The notes below the pieces were generated by a model that saw only the letters and a program-made list of their open reading frames with translations, was not told the DNA's origin and did not search any database. This document shows, one piece after another, positions 45,494 to 56,178 of a stretch of 64,000 bases of DNA. The position numbers and the translations under genes are program-made. Source of the stretch: Yersinia hibernica (GTDB lineage Bacteria; Pseudomonadota; Gammaproteobacteria; Enterobacterales; Enterobacteriaceae); contig NZ_CP032487.1 in the NCBI RefSeq assembly GCF_004124235.1, forward strand, positions 744,001 to 808,000, given 5' to 3'. The first letter of the stretch is position 1. Each line of letters starts with the position of its first letter.

Positions 45494-47087
45494 GGCGGCT
45501 CGGCAGTTTTTCAATCAAAGTAAATAGCAGGAAACACAGCAGCAGCAACAGCAAAGCGGTGACCGCACCATCCTGGCTGCGATAAGATCCTATCTGCTGA
45601 TAAAGATAAAATGGCAAGGTGCGAAAATGCTCGTTGCCAAATAATGCCACCACGCCGAAATCCCCGATAGAAAGCACACTGGCGAAGGCCAGTGCTTGAG
45701 CCAGCGGGCGTTTCAGCGCACTTAGCTCAATATGGCGCAAACGGTGCCAGCCGCGAATATCCAGTGATAAGCACAGCGGTGTGTAGCGCCAGGCAAGGTC
45801 CCGCATCGGATTATCCAGCACTTTTAAAGCATAGGGCACGGCCATCAGCGCATTGGTCAACATCACCAGCGCGTAAGGGGATTGTGGCAAACCCAGGGTG
45901 TCATTAAGCAATAAGAAAAAGCCGGTCGCCAACACAATGCCCGGCATCGCCAGAATCACCATCCCGCTGACTTCCAATGCTTGCCCGTAAGCTGCGTGCT
46001 GGCGCAGTTTCAATTCACGGCTGCTCCACAACAGCATCATGGTCAGGGTAATACATAATAATCCGGCCCCAATGGCGATGACCAGAGAGGTGAAGAAAGC
46101 TTGCCACAGTGCCGGTTGCTGCAACACTGTCAGCATGGTTTTATTGCTGCCATCAATCACGACGGCCAGCAATGGCGGCACCATCAATAATAATGCCGCG
46201 CCAATTAACAGTGTGTCGCCAAGGCGCGCGCCATAACTGTCTTGCGGGTTGCGCCAACTTTGCCCATGGGTATTGCCCACCGCCAACACCGAGTTTAGCC
46301 GTTGGCTCAGCACCACCAAGCCGAGGCAGCAACTCAGTTGAATCAGTGCCAGTAATGCCGCGCGCCCTAAATCGTAGTCATAACTGAGCGCTTGATAGAT
46401 AGCCAGCTCGATTGTGGTAGCTTGCGGCCCGCCGCCTAAAGAGAGCACGGTGGCGAAGCTGGCGAAACACAGCATAAAAATCAGTGCAGCGGTGGGCAGA
46501 ATCTGGCGGCGTAAATAGGGCCACTCGACGAGCCGGAAATGCTGCCAGCCATTCATGCCCAACTGTGCGGCTAATTGGCGCTGTTCCACGGCAATGTTTT
46601 CCAATGACTGCAAGAGTAGGCGGGTCGCCAGTGGCATATTAAAGAAGATATGCGCCAGTAAAATCCCGGGCAAACCATAAGGTGAGAAGCGGTATTCCAG
46701 CCCCAGCCAGCCAAATAACCCCGCCAGCCACCCTTGGCGGCCATAAACGGTCAAAATGCCAAAGATGGCGACCAGCACTGGCAGCACCAACGTCATCGCG
46801 CATAAGCGCAGCATCAGTTGGCGGCCGGGGAAGCGGCGGCGATATAAGGCCCGGGCCAGAAAAATCGCCGGGGTGACCGACAGCAGTGCAGAGAGAAATG
46901 CTTGCCAGAAAGTGAAACGAATCACATGCCACAAATAGCTATCATGCCAGATGCTTTGCCAGTCTGCCGCAGGGGCGTGACGCCAGATAGCGCCGAACGC
47001 CAGCAGCGCGACACCGACTATCAGCAAGGCGGCCAGTAGCCCCGGCCACAGCCAGGCGGGGATCAGCGGCTGACGGCGGATTGCCAT
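45480..47087 (-). CDS. thiP: Thiamine ABC transporter permease
   Basis: 535 residues, about 12 helices in two BPD-type permease halves. An EAA-type loop is visible in [20 protein letters not shown] and again in [21 protein letters not shown]. It overlaps thiB by 25 bases and thiQ by 14, implying coupled translation. [13 protein letters not shown] (47087) is taken as start; four extra codons upstream are open. Confidence 0.95.
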   Translation of the reverse strand: MAIRRQPLIPAWLWPGLLAALLIVGVALLAFGAIWRHAPAADWQSIWHDSYLWHVIRFTFWQAFLSALLSVTPAIFLARALYRRRFPGRQLMLRLCAMTLVLPVLVAIFGILTVYGRQGWLAGLFGWLGLEYRFSPYGLPGILLAHIFFNMPLATRLLLQSLENIAVEQRQLAAQLGMNGWQHFRLVEWPYLRRQILPTAALIFMLCFASFATVLSLGGGPQATTIELAIYQALSYDYDLGRAALLALIQLSCCLGLVVLSQRLNSVLAVGNTHGQSWRNPQDSYGARLGDTLLIGAALLLMVPPLLAVVIDGSNKTMLTVLQQPALWQAFFTSLVIAIGAGLLCITLTMMLLWSSRELKLRQHAAYGQALEVSGMVILAMPGIVLATGFFLLLNDTLGLPQSPYALVMLTNALMAVPYALKVLDNPMRDLAWRYTPLCLSLDIRGWHRLRHIELSALKRPLAQALAFASVLSIGDFGVVALFGNEHFRTLPFYLYQQIGSYRSQDGAVTALLLLLLCFLLFTLIEKLPSRHAKA

Positions 47088-48052
47088 GCTTGAACCCATT
47101 TGCCACGATTATCAGCCACGTCTTTTGCATCAAATTGCAATGCTTTTTGCGGCACTGTCAGGGTGTCAAATCCGGCCGGTAAATCCATTTTTATCACCGG
47201 ATACATCCAGTTACCGGTCGGGATATGATTTTGAAATGCCGGGGTGACGATAAACTGCATAAAGCGCTGTGCCAGCTCTGGTTGTTTGCTCGACGCGACC
47301 ATGCCAGCCACTTCCACTTGTAAATAGTGGCCTTCGCTAAAATCAGCCGCGGCATAGTTAGCTTTCTTTTCTTCAATCAGATGATAAGCCGGGGAGGTGG
47401 TGTAGCTGAGCACTAAGTCCCCCTCACCTTTGAGGAACAGACCATAAGCTTCGCTCCAGCCTTTGGTCACGGTGACCGTTTTTTTCGCCAGTTGCTGCCA
47501 TGCTTGCGGGGCTTTATCGCCATACACTTTTTGCATCCACAGCATTAAACCGAGGCCTGGGGTGCTGGTGCGCGGGTCTTGATAAATGATTTTCCACGGC
47601 GCGCTGCTGTCGACCAATTCTTGCAGGCTTTTGGGCGGGTTTTGCAATTTGTTTTTGTCATATACAAAAGCAAAATAGCCATAATCATAGGGGACGAAAG
47701 TTTTATTCTGCCACTTTTCCGGCAAAGTCAGCTGGCTGGTATCTACCTGATTTGGCGCAAATAACCCGGTTTGCTCTGCGGCTTGAACCAGATTGTTATC
47801 CAAACCTAAAATCACATCGGCCTGACTATTTTTGCCCTCCATCCGCAGGCGGTTTAGCAGCGAAACCCCGTCTTCCAGCGCGACAAATTTCAGTTGGCAA
47901 TCACACTCTGCTTCAAAGGCTTTTTTTATCGCCGGCCCAGGGCCCCAGTCGGCGGCAAAGGAGTCATAGGTATACACCGTCAATGTCGGTTTATCCGCAG
48001 CAACTGCCGCCGCAGAGAGTAAAAACAAACAGGGAATCATACATTTAAACAC
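47063..48052 (-). CDS. thiB: Periplasmic thiamine-binding protein
   Basis: 329 residues. A signal peptide (residues 1-19, ending AAAVAA) precedes a substrate-binding fold: TVYTYDSFAADWGPG, ADVILGLDNNL and YQDPRTSTPGLGLML. It captures thiamine, TMP and TPP. The best start is a GTG at 48052, six bases after AAGGAG; an ATG four codons inside lies too far from it. Expression is likely controlled by the TPP riboswitch just upstream. Confidence 0.94.
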   Translation of the reverse strand: MFKCMIPCLFLLSAAAVAADKPTLTVYTYDSFAADWGPGPAIKKAFEAECDCQLKFVALEDGVSLLNRLRMEGKNSQADVILGLDNNLVQAAEQTGLFAPNQVDTSQLTLPEKWQNKTFVPYDYGYFAFVYDKNKLQNPPKSLQELVDSSAPWKIIYQDPRTSTPGLGLMLWMQKVYGDKAPQAWQQLAKKTVTVTKGWSEAYGLFLKGEGDLVLSYTTSPAYHLIEEKKANYAAADFSEGHYLQVEVAGMVASSKQPELAQRFMQFIVTPAFQNHIPTGNWMYPVIKMDLPAGFDTLTVPQKALQFDAKDVADNRGKWVQAWQSAVSR

Positions 48053-48136
48053 TTTGCACTCCTTAGGAATAAAGGTGGCAAAGGTATCTGAGGCGGTAGC
48101 TAACATCAGCCGCGTGGGGGCGATGTTCTCTTTCTC

Positions 48137-48224
48137 AAATCCCTTCGCCGGTGTTAACCGGATCAGGTTCGACGGGTTTACTCTCAGCCAAATGGGGAAA
48201 AACCCCCTTTAGCACCCCGTTGAG
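48137..48224 (-). ncRNA. TPP riboswitch (thi box) upstream of thiBPQ
   Basis: On the minus strand the element runs GGGGTGC, then GGCTGAGA, then ACCCGTCGAACCTGATC, then GGTTAACACCGGCGAAGGGA, which is the conserved order of the thi-box aptamer (P1 to P5). It starts about 170 bases and ends about 85 bases upstream of thiB, so TPP should shut off thiBPQ. The 80-base platform to the ribosome-binding site was not modelled. Confidence 0.93.
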
Positions 48225-48267
48225 ACGGCGCTATTGTAGAGATTAATCTGGACGGGTGAAAGCCGCT

Positions 48268-49929
48268 TTATCCCTCTGGCGGTGTAAACCAGGCGGATTT
48301 GAAGTCAAACCATCCTAATGTGTTCATGCGCACCCCGCGCATACTGTGCTGGCCATATAATTCTAGCCAGTGATGGAACAGCGGATGGAATTGATTCTGG
48401 CTGACCAATCGTTGGCTCCATTCCGCCATGGGAAGAGCATTATTACGCCATAATTCAACATCTTGGTGTAGTTCCTCGTCCAGGCAATATTGCAGTAGCG
48501 GCAGTTCATACAAGGTGGCGAAGAGGGAAAACTCCAGCGGCAAGTAGAAGTTGGCGCTGCCAAGCCAAATATCACTCTGCGCATCCCCCTGATACCATTG
48601 AGTGTAATCCACTATTTGTATTTTCAATGTTACGCCTTGGGCGGCCAGCAACTGGGTCAGTGTTTGGCTGATAGCATCAAATTCGGAATGATCACTGTAA
48701 AAAGTCAGCGTCAGCTCGGTCAAACCTTCGGGTTTCGCTTCCAATGCGGTGAGCCGGTTGTGGTGCCAGCGCGGCAACATGCCGTAGGCGGGCGACCAGT
48801 AGTGCTGATAAAAAGGATCGGCGTGACTGAGCAGGGCGACCGGGGTTATCAGTTCACACAGCCAACGGCGGGTCTCGGGAGGGCAAGTCTGGGGAGAGCG
48901 CTGGTCGAATAACAAAAAGTAGCATCCTTCTTCCAAGCGGCTTTCCAGCTCATTTTTACTGGTATCGTCCGCCTGCAATTGCACTCCAGAGTAAACCAGC
49001 TCCTCAGATAGCTCCGGTAAGACCCAGATATTGACTTCATCAACCAATGCGCGGAAACCAAAATAGTTGTCAAACGCCTGAATTTTCAATTGGCTGTGGT
49101 GATTACGAATCACCGAATAAGGGCCAGTGCCAATAGGATGTCGCCGGAAGTCCGGTTGATTTTCCCACTCTTGCGGCAAGATCATGGCGTGCACACTGCC
49201 CAATAACCACGGCAGCCAGCTATCTGGGGTACTGAGATGCACATCAATCACATACGGCGTGGGGGAGCGCACCGCCGTAATATGTGCAAAGAGAGGTTGG
49301 GGGATTAATCGGGTCAGGCTACCAATCACATCATGCATATCCAACTCACGGCCATGGTGAAAATGAATGGCCGGGCGCAAATAAAAGCGCCAATGCAAGG
49401 GACTGATGGCCTGCCAGTGATGAGATAAATCCGCTTCCAGTTCCCCATTTTCCTCATTTATTCGTGTTAGGCCGTTAAAAATTTGCCGCACCATATGGGT
49501 TTCTGAGCGGCGCAGTGCGGTGCCGGGTAACAGGTTTTGCAGTGGGCGATAATAGAGCACCCGCAGAATGTGTTTTCCTTGGCGGAAGCTGCGCCCCAGC
49601 TGGGATAGCAGCATTTGGCGCACGGTTTTTTTATCCCCGACTAACTGCACCAATTGGTCAATATTATCTTGCTCGAGTAACTCTTCGGCCCGCTGTTGTT
49701 GCAGTGCCAGCCCGGAATAGAGGAAGGTCAGTTGTGAGCGCTTACCTCTGCCCGCTTCGGCTTGCCAGTTGAGCCAGCCCTCTTGCTGCATACTGCCCAG
49801 TAACGAGCGCACATGGCGGCGCGAGCAGCAGAGCACGTCGGCGAGCTCCTGTAGCGTGGTTTCTGTGGGGGAACCGTTAAAACGTTGCCAGAGGCGAATA
49901 AACTGTTGTTGCAAGCGCGAGGCCGACAT
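48268..49929 (-). CDS. sgrR: SgrR, activator of the sgrS small RNA
   Basis: 553 residues. A winged-helix DNA-binding N-terminus (about 5-110, with [16 protein letters not shown]) precedes a solute-binding-protein-like domain including [14 protein letters not shown]. The C-terminal [13 protein letters not shown] is as in E. coli SgrR. It senses glucose-phosphate stress and activates sgrS. I start at [15 protein letters not shown] (49929); the frame is open 7 codons further. Here its divergent neighbour is pflE, not sgrS. Confidence 0.95.
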   Translation of the reverse strand: MSASRLQQQFIRLWQRFNGSPTETTLQELADVLCCSRRHVRSLLGSMQQEGWLNWQAEAGRGKRSQLTFLYSGLALQQQRAEELLEQDNIDQLVQLVGDKKTVRQMLLSQLGRSFRQGKHILRVLYYRPLQNLLPGTALRRSETHMVRQIFNGLTRINEENGELEADLSHHWQAISPLHWRFYLRPAIHFHHGRELDMHDVIGSLTRLIPQPLFAHITAVRSPTPYVIDVHLSTPDSWLPWLLGSVHAMILPQEWENQPDFRRHPIGTGPYSVIRNHHSQLKIQAFDNYFGFRALVDEVNIWVLPELSEELVYSGVQLQADDTSKNELESRLEEGCYFLLFDQRSPQTCPPETRRWLCELITPVALLSHADPFYQHYWSPAYGMLPRWHHNRLTALEAKPEGLTELTLTFYSDHSEFDAISQTLTQLLAAQGVTLKIQIVDYTQWYQGDAQSDIWLGSANFYLPLEFSLFATLYELPLLQYCLDEELHQDVELWRNNALPMAEWSQRLVSQNQFHPLFHHWLELYGQHSMRGVRMNTLGWFDFKSAWFTPPEG

Positions 49930-50054
49930 AAAAGAGGAACTCCTCAGCAAATTTCATCAATTTTTCTTTCCCTATATTACGCAGATACTGGTCATCAATA
50001 ACAGCAGGTTATTGCGGCAATAGCGGCGAGATCACACCCCAGGGGAGGAATAAG

Positions 50055-50954
50055 ATGATTTTCAACTTACAACGTTATTCCACTCATGACGGCCCCGGTA
50101 TTCGCAGTGTGGTATTTCTCAAGGGGTGCTCGTTGAGCTGCCGCTGGTGCCAAAATCCAGAAAGTCGCTCGCGCCATCCAGAGGTGCTATTTGACCCGCG
50201 CCTGTGTTTATCAGGTTGTGATTTGTGTCATCAGACTTGCCCGCAAGCAATCCAACATATTGATAATAAAATTGTTATTCATCGTCAGCGCTTGACTGAC
50301 GGCGATGTTCAGGCGCTAAGCACGCGCTGCCCCAGTGCGGCATTAACAGTGTGTGGCAGCCCAATTGATATTGACGCCACTCTGGCGACCTTACTGCGCG
50401 ACTTGCCCTTTTACCGGCGCAGTGGCGGCGGGGTGACATTATCTGGTGGCGAACCTTTTATGCAGCCGGATGTTACTGCTGAATTATTACAACGTTGCCA
50501 TCAGCAAGGCATCCATACCGCAGTGGAATCCTGTTTGCATACGCCATGGCGCTATATTGCCCCCTCTTTGCCGTGGCTTGATTTGATGTTGGCGGATCTG
50601 AAACACACCGATGAGCACCGTTTTCAGCAGTGGACTGGCGGTTCGGCCAAGCGGGTGATGGATAATTTTCGCCAATTAGCGGCGGCGGGCACCCGCATTA
50701 CGGTGCGAGTGCCCTTAATCCCAGATTTCAATGCTGACCGCCGCTCGGTACAAGGGATTGTTGATTTTGCTGCTGATGAAATTGGGGTGAAAGAAATCCA
50801 CTTTTTGCCTTATCACACTCTGGGTATCAACAAATATGCCCTGCTGGGTGAAGAGTATCTGGCCGCCCGTAGCCCCTTGGATGCACCTTCCCTGCTGGTC
50901 TTCGCGGAAAGCTATGCCCGTGATAAGGGCCTTACCGCAATTTTAAGAGGATGA
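50055..50954 (+). CDS. pflE: Glycyl-radical enzyme activase PflE (YbiY type)
   Basis: 299 residues. Radical SAM cluster in GCSLSCRWC (about 25-33), then a ferredoxin-like insertion with [13 protein letters not shown] and [10 protein letters not shown]. The [12 protein letters not shown] motif (about 120) is the activase signature, and the end GLTAILRG matches E. coli YbiY. It generates the glycyl radical on PflF under anaerobiosis. The ATG follows GGGGAGGAATAAG. It is divergent from sgrR across 125 bases, and the next gene starts 4 bases after its stop. Confidence 0.93.
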   Translation: MIFNLQRYSTHDGPGIRSVVFLKGCSLSCRWCQNPESRSRHPEVLFDPRLCLSGCDLCHQTCPQAIQHIDNKIVIHRQRLTDGDVQALSTRCPSAALTVCGSPIDIDATLATLLRDLPFYRRSGGGVTLSGGEPFMQPDVTAELLQRCHQQGIHTAVESCLHTPWRYIAPSLPWLDLMLADLKHTDEHRFQQWTGGSAKRVMDNFRQLAAAGTRITVRVPLIPDFNADRRSVQGIVDFAADEIGVKEIHFLPYHTLGINKYALLGEEYLAARSPLDAPSLLVFAESYARDKGLTAILRG

Positions 50955-50958
50955 CGCA

Positions 50959-53391
50959 ATGACGACTCTCGATTTGGTAACCTTAAGCGAACGGACAAAA
51001 CAGCATAAAAATGCGCTGATTCATATTGTAAAACCGCCAGTTTGCACCGAGCGAGCGCAGAATTATACTGAGGTTTATCAACAGCATCAGGATAAACCGC
51101 TGCCGGTGAGACGTGCGCTGGCGCTGGCCCATCACTTACAGTTGCGTACTATTTGGATTAAAAATGATGAGCTGATTATTGGTAATCAGGCGAGTCAATT
51201 ACGTGCCGCGCCGATTTTTCCTGAATATACCGTCAGTTGGATTGAAAATGAAATTGACCAGCTAGCCGACCGCCCCGGCGCGGGGTTCTCGGTCAGTGAA
51301 GAAGATAAAGCGGTTTTGCATAAGCTGTGCCCCTGGTGGCGTGGCCAAACGGTACAAGACCGCTGCTATGGCATGTTTACTGACGAACAAAAAGCCTTGC
51401 TAGCCACCGGGATCATCAAAGCGGAAGGCAATATGACCTCCGGTGATGCGCATTTAGCGGTTAACTTTCCGCTATTGCTGGAAAAAGGCTTGGATGGCCT
51501 ACGCAACAAAGTAACAGGCCGCCGCTCTCGCTTGCAACTGACCGACTGGGGCGACCTGCATAAAGAGCAATTCCTGAAAGCCATTGATATCTCTCTGGTT
51601 GCACTGAGTGAACATATTGAGCGCTATGCTGCTGTGGCCCGGGAAATGGCAGAGGAAGAGCGCCGTGAATGGCGGCGAATTGAGCTACAGACTATCGCCG
51701 CAAACTGTGAACTCATTGCCCATCAGCCACCGCAGACTTTCTGGCAAGCTTTGCAACTGTGCTATTTCATTCAACTGATTTTGCAAATTGAGTCCAATGG
51801 TCACTCGGTGTCATTTGGTCGCCTAGATCAATATTTGTATCCCTGGTATCGGCGCGATGTTGAGCTGGAAAACACCCTCAGCCGCGAAAAAGCCATCGAA
51901 ATGCTGCATAGCTGTTGGCTTAAGTTGCTGGAAGTGAACAAAATCCGCTCCGGTTCGCACTCCAAGGCCTCGGCGGGCAGCCCGCTTTATCAAAACGTCA
52001 CTATCGGTGGGCAAACCCTGGTGCAGGGCAAGGCCATTGATGCCGTCAATCCGCTCTCTTATGCGGTGCTGGAGTCGTGCGGGCGTTTACGTTCAACTCA
52101 GCCTAATCTCAGTGTTCGCTATCATGCCGGTATCAGTGATGATTTTCTGGATGCTTGTGTGCAAGTCATTCGCTGTGGTTTTGGTATGCCCGCGTTTAAT
52201 AATGACGAAATTGTGATTCCCGAATTTATCAAGCTGGGTGTTGATCCACAGGATGCTTATGATTACGCCGCCATTGGCTGCATTGAAACTGCGGTTGGCG
52301 GTAAGTGGGGTTATCGTTGCACCGGCATGAGTTTCATCAACTTTGCCAGAGTGATGTTGGCGGCGCTGGAGCAAGGCCGCGATGCCACCTCCGGTCAGGT
52401 ATTCTTGCCGCAAGAGCAGGGATTGTCGCAAGGTAACTTTACCGATTTTGCGCAAGTCATGGCGCAATGGGATGCGCAGATTCGCTATTACACCCGCAAA
52501 TCTATCGAAATTGAATGTGTGGTGGATACGGTACTGGAAGAGAATGCCCACGATATTGTCTGTTCAGCGCTGGTGGATGATTGTATTGAGCGCGGTAAAA
52601 GTATTAAGCAGGGCGGGGCGCGTTACGACTGGGTATCAGGTTTGCAAGTCGGGATTGCCAATTTGGGTAACAGCTTGGCGGCGGTGCGAAAATTGGTGTT
52701 TGAACAACAACTTATCGGGCAACAACAACTGGCTGCGGCCTTAGCCAATGACTTTGCCGGCCTGAATGGCGAGCAACTGCGCCAGCACCTGATTAATTCA
52801 GCGCCGAAATATGGCAATGATGTTGATGATGTCGACCAGCTGTTGGTGCGCGCCTATCAGACCTACATTGATGAGCTGAAGCAATATCACAATACCCGTT
52901 TTGGTCGCGGCCCTATTGGTGGCACCTATTATGCTGGAACTTCATCCATTTCGGCCAATGTGCCATTTGGTGCGGCCACCATGGCGACACCCGATGGTCG
53001 TAAAGCTCATAGCCCATTGGCGGAGGGCGCAAGTCCGGCCTCGGGTACCGACCATCTCGGGCCAACGGCGGTGTTCAACTCGCTATCGAAGCTACCGACC
53101 GCCGCGATTTTGGGTGGCGTGCTGCTCAATCAAAAATTGAATCCGTCCACGTTAGATAATCCGCGTGATCGTGAAAAATTGATGCTGATGCTGCGCACTT
53201 TCTTTGAGGAGTATCTGGGCTGGCATGTGCAATACAACATTGTATCGCGTGAGACTTTGCTCGAGGCCAAGCAGCATCCGGACCGCTACCGTGATTTAGT
53301 GGTGCGCGTCGCGGGCTATTCGGCATTTTTCACCGCACTGTCACCGGATGCACAGGACGATATTATCGCCCGCACCGAGCATACACTGTAA
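50959..53391 (+). CDS. pflF: Glycyl-radical enzyme PflF (YbiW type), substrate unknown
   Basis: 810 residues, the same length as E. coli YbiW and very similar to it. The radical glycine is in RVAGYSAFF (G786). The thiyl cysteine is in AAIGCIETAVGG (C441), the C-x-E arrangement of dehydratase-like glycyl-radical enzymes; pyruvate formate-lyase itself has two adjacent cysteines. So a formate-lyase activity is unlikely despite the Pfl name; a dehydratase or C-C/C-O lyase is more probable. Cotranscribed with pflE. It would work only without oxygen. Confidence 0.92.
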   Translation: MTTLDLVTLSERTKQHKNALIHIVKPPVCTERAQNYTEVYQQHQDKPLPVRRALALAHHLQLRTIWIKNDELIIGNQASQLRAAPIFPEYTVSWIENEIDQLADRPGAGFSVSEEDKAVLHKLCPWWRGQTVQDRCYGMFTDEQKALLATGIIKAEGNMTSGDAHLAVNFPLLLEKGLDGLRNKVTGRRSRLQLTDWGDLHKEQFLKAIDISLVALSEHIERYAAVAREMAEEERREWRRIELQTIAANCELIAHQPPQTFWQALQLCYFIQLILQIESNGHSVSFGRLDQYLYPWYRRDVELENTLSREKAIEMLHSCWLKLLEVNKIRSGSHSKASAGSPLYQNVTIGGQTLVQGKAIDAVNPLSYAVLESCGRLRSTQPNLSVRYHAGISDDFLDACVQVIRCGFGMPAFNNDEIVIPEFIKLGVDPQDAYDYAAIGCIETAVGGKWGYRCTGMSFINFARVMLAALEQGRDATSGQVFLPQEQGLSQGNFTDFAQVMAQWDAQIRYYTRKSIEIECVVDTVLEENAHDIVCSALVDDCIERGKSIKQGGARYDWVSGLQVGIANLGNSLAAVRKLVFEQQLIGQQQLAAALANDFAGLNGEQLRQHLINSAPKYGNDVDDVDQLLVRAYQTYIDELKQYHNTRFGRGPIGGTYYAGTSSISANVPFGAATMATPDGRKAHSPLAEGASPASGTDHLGPTAVFNSLSKLPTAAILGGVLLNQKLNPSTLDNPRDREKLMLMLRTFFEEYLGWHVQYNIVSRETLLEAKQHPDRYRDLVVRVAGYSAFFTALSPDAQDDIIARTEHTL

Positions 53392-53429
53392 TTTATTGTT
53401 TTTATGAGTTATTTAGTCTTGCGGGGCCT

Positions 53430-53516
53430 TAAGCGTCAAACATTGTACTGAGTTCCACAATTTCTGAGTAATGGTGTACTTCACCAGCCAGTGGTTTATC
53501 CCACTGGCTTTTTTTA
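53430..53516 (+). ncRNA. sgrS: SgrS small RNA (glucose-phosphate stress)
   Basis: The 3' end matches E. coli SgrS in order and spacing. CTGAGTAATGG (53464-53474) is the ptsG-pairing region. GGTG-TACTT-CACC (53473-53485) is the small hairpin. GCCAGTGG and CCACTGGC (53487-53508) with seven T make the Hfq-type terminator. The 5' end is a guess, since I could not place the promoter firmly. No frame resembling the SgrT peptide is visible in the stretch, so this SgrS probably acts by base pairing only. setA starts 134 bases later. Confidence 0.82.
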
Positions 53517-53649
53517 TCCGGTGTTCTGAATGCAATCGCATTGTTAGTGGCATCAATTATTCGGGTGTAAATTTATAGTTTTCTCTATATAAATCTACCC
53601 GCTTCTGTAGCATAGGAAGTCATGGCTGTTTCTGGCGCTGGAGCCTGGA

Positions 53650-54831
53650 ATGAAATCTGCTTTAACCTTTTCCCGTCGTATCAATCCGGTTTTTCTCGCT
53701 TTCTTTGTGGTGGCTTTTCTCTCCGGTATTGCCGGTGCTTTGCAGGCTCCGACCTTGAGTCTGTTTTTAAGCACCGAAGTTAAAGTGCGGCCGCTATGGG
53801 TTGGGCTGTTTTATACCGTGAATGCCATTGCCGGGATCACGGTCAGTTTTGTGCTGGCCAAGCGCTCGGATTCTCGCGGGGATCGCCGCAAACTCATTAT
53901 GGTTTGCTACCTGATGGCGGTGGGAAATTGCCTGTTATTTGCTTTTAATCGTGATTATCTCACTTTGATCACTGCTGGTGTTTTGCTGGCCTCAGTGGCC
54001 AACACCGCGATGCCGCAAATTTTTGCTTTGGCGCGTGAATATGCCGATAGCTCGGCCCGCGAAGTGGTGATGTTCAGCTCCATTATGCGTGCGCAACTTT
54101 CATTGGCTTGGGTGATTGGGCCGCCGCTGTCGTTTATGTTGGCGCTGAATTATGGCTTTACCCTGATGTTCAGTATTGCTGCAGGTATCTTTGTACTGAG
54201 TGCGCTGGTGGTGTGGTTTGTTCTGCCGTCAGTGAAGCGAGCCGAGCCGGTGGTGGATGCCAAGGTGGCTGCCCCTGGCCGCCTGTTTGCGGATAAAGAC
54301 GTGCTACTGCTGTTTATTGCCTCGATGCTGATGTGGACGTGCAATACCATGTATATCATTGATATGCCTTTATATATCACGGCGAACTTGGGCTTGCCTG
54401 AACGGTTGGCGGGCTTATTGATGGGCACGGCGGCTGGGCTGGAAATCCCCATTATGCTCTTGGCGGGTTATTCGGTGCGGCGTTTTGGGAAGCGCAAAAT
54501 TATGCTGTTTGCGGTGCTGGCTGGCGTGCTGTTTTATACCGGGCTGGTGTTATTCAAATTCAAAGCGGCGCTGATGTTATTGCAGATTTTTAATGCCATT
54601 TTTATCGGCATTGTCGCCGGGATAGGTATGCTCTATTTTCAGGATTTAATGCCAGGCCGGGCCGGGGCGGCGACGACATTGTTTACGAACAGTATTTCAA
54701 CCGGGGTGATTCTGGCTGGGGTGCTGCAAGGGGTATTAACTGAAACTTGGGGGCATAATGCGGTGTATGTCATGGCCATGATCCTTGCCATCCTTTCACT
54801 CATTATTTGTGCGCGAGTTAGAGAAGCTTAG
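53650..54831 (+). CDS. setA: Sugar efflux transporter SetA
   Basis: 393 residues, 12 helices, MFS superfamily. GALQAPTLSLFLS, AKRSDSRGDRRKLI, NTAMPQIFALAREYAD and MPGRAGAATTLFTNSISTG match E. coli SetA. It exports glucose, lactose and analogues and aids recovery from sugar-phosphate stress. Start ATG 53650 follows GGAG. It lies downstream of SgrS, as in E. coli, but sgrR is 3.7 kb away. Confidence 0.94.
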   Translation: MKSALTFSRRINPVFLAFFVVAFLSGIAGALQAPTLSLFLSTEVKVRPLWVGLFYTVNAIAGITVSFVLAKRSDSRGDRRKLIMVCYLMAVGNCLLFAFNRDYLTLITAGVLLASVANTAMPQIFALAREYADSSAREVVMFSSIMRAQLSLAWVIGPPLSFMLALNYGFTLMFSIAAGIFVLSALVVWFVLPSVKRAEPVVDAKVAAPGRLFADKDVLLLFIASMLMWTCNTMYIIDMPLYITANLGLPERLAGLLMGTAAGLEIPIMLLAGYSVRRFGKRKIMLFAVLAGVLFYTGLVLFKFKAALMLLQIFNAIFIGIVAGIGMLYFQDLMPGRAGAATTLFTNSISTGVILAGVLQGVLTETWGHNAVYVMAMILAILSLIICARVREA

Positions 54832-54847
54832 CGCCCCGCAGGGCGCT
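54830..54847. terminator. Hairpin between convergent setA and the tryptophan permease gene
   Basis: AGCGCCC and GGGCGCT with a CGCA loop overlap the setA stop codon. There is no clear T tract on either side, so the terminator role is tentative. Confidence 0.45.
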
Positions 54848-54856
54848 GTGTGCTGT

Positions 54857-56119
54857 TTAATAGACGGGCAGTAAGTTCAGGCTGGATAGAATATGGGCGA
54901 TGGCATTAATCGCCCCGAACAGCAAAATCAATACAATCATCGGAGTACCGCCCCAAACCCGGTACAGCGGGCTACCAAAACGTTTACGTGAGGCGCGGGC
55001 CAGCAGCGCCGGGACAATGGCGGCCCAGACAGTGGCAGCCAGCCCGGCATAGCCGATGGCGTAAATAAAACCATCTGGATATATCAGCCCACCCAATATT
55101 GGCGGCAGGAAAGTGATGGCGGCTGTTTTTGCCCGACCTAAACGGCTGTCGTCAAATTTAAATAAATCAGCCAGATAATCGAATAATCCCAAGGTGACGC
55201 CCAGAAATGAACTGGCGACGGCGAAGTTTGAGAACACTGTCAGCAACAAATCCATTGACGAACTTTGTAATATTCCCCCCAGCGCGCTGACCAGCACATC
55301 AATATTGCCGCCCTGACTGGCTATTTCACGAAATTGGGGGCGTGGGATATTCCCCATGGTGCCGATCAACCAGATGATATACAGCGCGAGGGCTAACAGG
55401 GTGCCAAACAGTAAACAGTTGCGGATGCGATGTGGGTTTTTACCGTAATATTTCATCAGGCTGGGGACGTTACCGTGATAACCAAATGATGCGAGACAAA
55501 ATGGCAGCGTCATCAGCAGATAGGGCAGGTAGCTTGGGTTGGCGTCGCTCAGATTAAATAATTTTACGGGTTCGACATGGCCTAACAACCCACCAAACGT
55601 CATAAAGAAAGTGAGTATTTTGGCCCCCAGCACAATCGTCGTCATGCGGCTTACTGCGGTAGTGCTGAGCCAAACAATAAAGGCGACAAATAAGGCGAAA
55701 AACAGGCCGCCGAGCCGGGCCGAGAAGTCTATCCCCATGGCGCGCAAAGTATGTTGAATGACCGAGCCACTGGCGGAGATATAGGCGTAGGTCAGAATGT
55801 AGAGCACAAAGGCGACAGTCAGGCCATTAATCACATTCCAGCCGTTGCCCAGTAAATCTTTGGTGATGGTGTCAAAACTGGCACCGGTATGATAGTTGAG
55901 ATTGGCTTCGAGGATCATTAATCCAGAGTGAAGCATACAAAACCAGGTAAAAACCAGTACGGCAATTGACCAATAAAACCAGATCCCTGACATCACTACG
56001 GGGAGTGAAAACATCCCTGCGCCGACGATAGTTCCTGCAATAATCATTGCGCCGCCGAGCAGAGAAGGTGTTTTAATTTTTGCTGCTGTGACCTGATTTT
56101 CTAATGTAGTTTGGGCCAT
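54857..56119 (-). CDS. mtr: Mtr-type tryptophan permease in the tna operon
   Basis: 420 residues, 11 helices, HAAAP aromatic amino-acid permease. It follows E. coli Mtr closely ([63 protein letters not shown], and the ending [11 protein letters not shown]), and much less closely TnaB, whose ending is different. In this place it supplies tryptophan to TnaA by H+ symport. It begins 107 bases after the tnaA stop, so the two are probably cotranscribed. Confidence 0.9.
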   Translation of the reverse strand: MAQTTLENQVTAAKIKTPSLLGGAMIIAGTIVGAGMFSLPVVMSGIWFYWSIAVLVFTWFCMLHSGLMILEANLNYHTGASFDTITKDLLGNGWNVINGLTVAFVLYILTYAYISASGSVIQHTLRAMGIDFSARLGGLFFALFVAFIVWLSTTAVSRMTTIVLGAKILTFFMTFGGLLGHVEPVKLFNLSDANPSYLPYLLMTLPFCLASFGYHGNVPSLMKYYGKNPHRIRNCLLFGTLLALALYIIWLIGTMGNIPRPQFREIASQGGNIDVLVSALGGILQSSSMDLLLTVFSNFAVASSFLGVTLGLFDYLADLFKFDDSRLGRAKTAAITFLPPILGGLIYPDGFIYAIGYAGLAATVWAAIVPALLARASRKRFGSPLYRVWGGTPMIVLILLFGAINAIAHILSSLNLLPVY

Positions 56120-56178
56120 AGTCGGGTGTCCTCGTGTGGTTTTACCACTTATAGAGGTAGCAATTTTGTCACTGTGTT

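Noticed and set aside
50959..53391. Calling this gene pyruvate formate-lyase
   Set aside because: The active site has GCIE with one cysteine in place of the adjacent pair required by formate-lyases; it follows YbiW closely.
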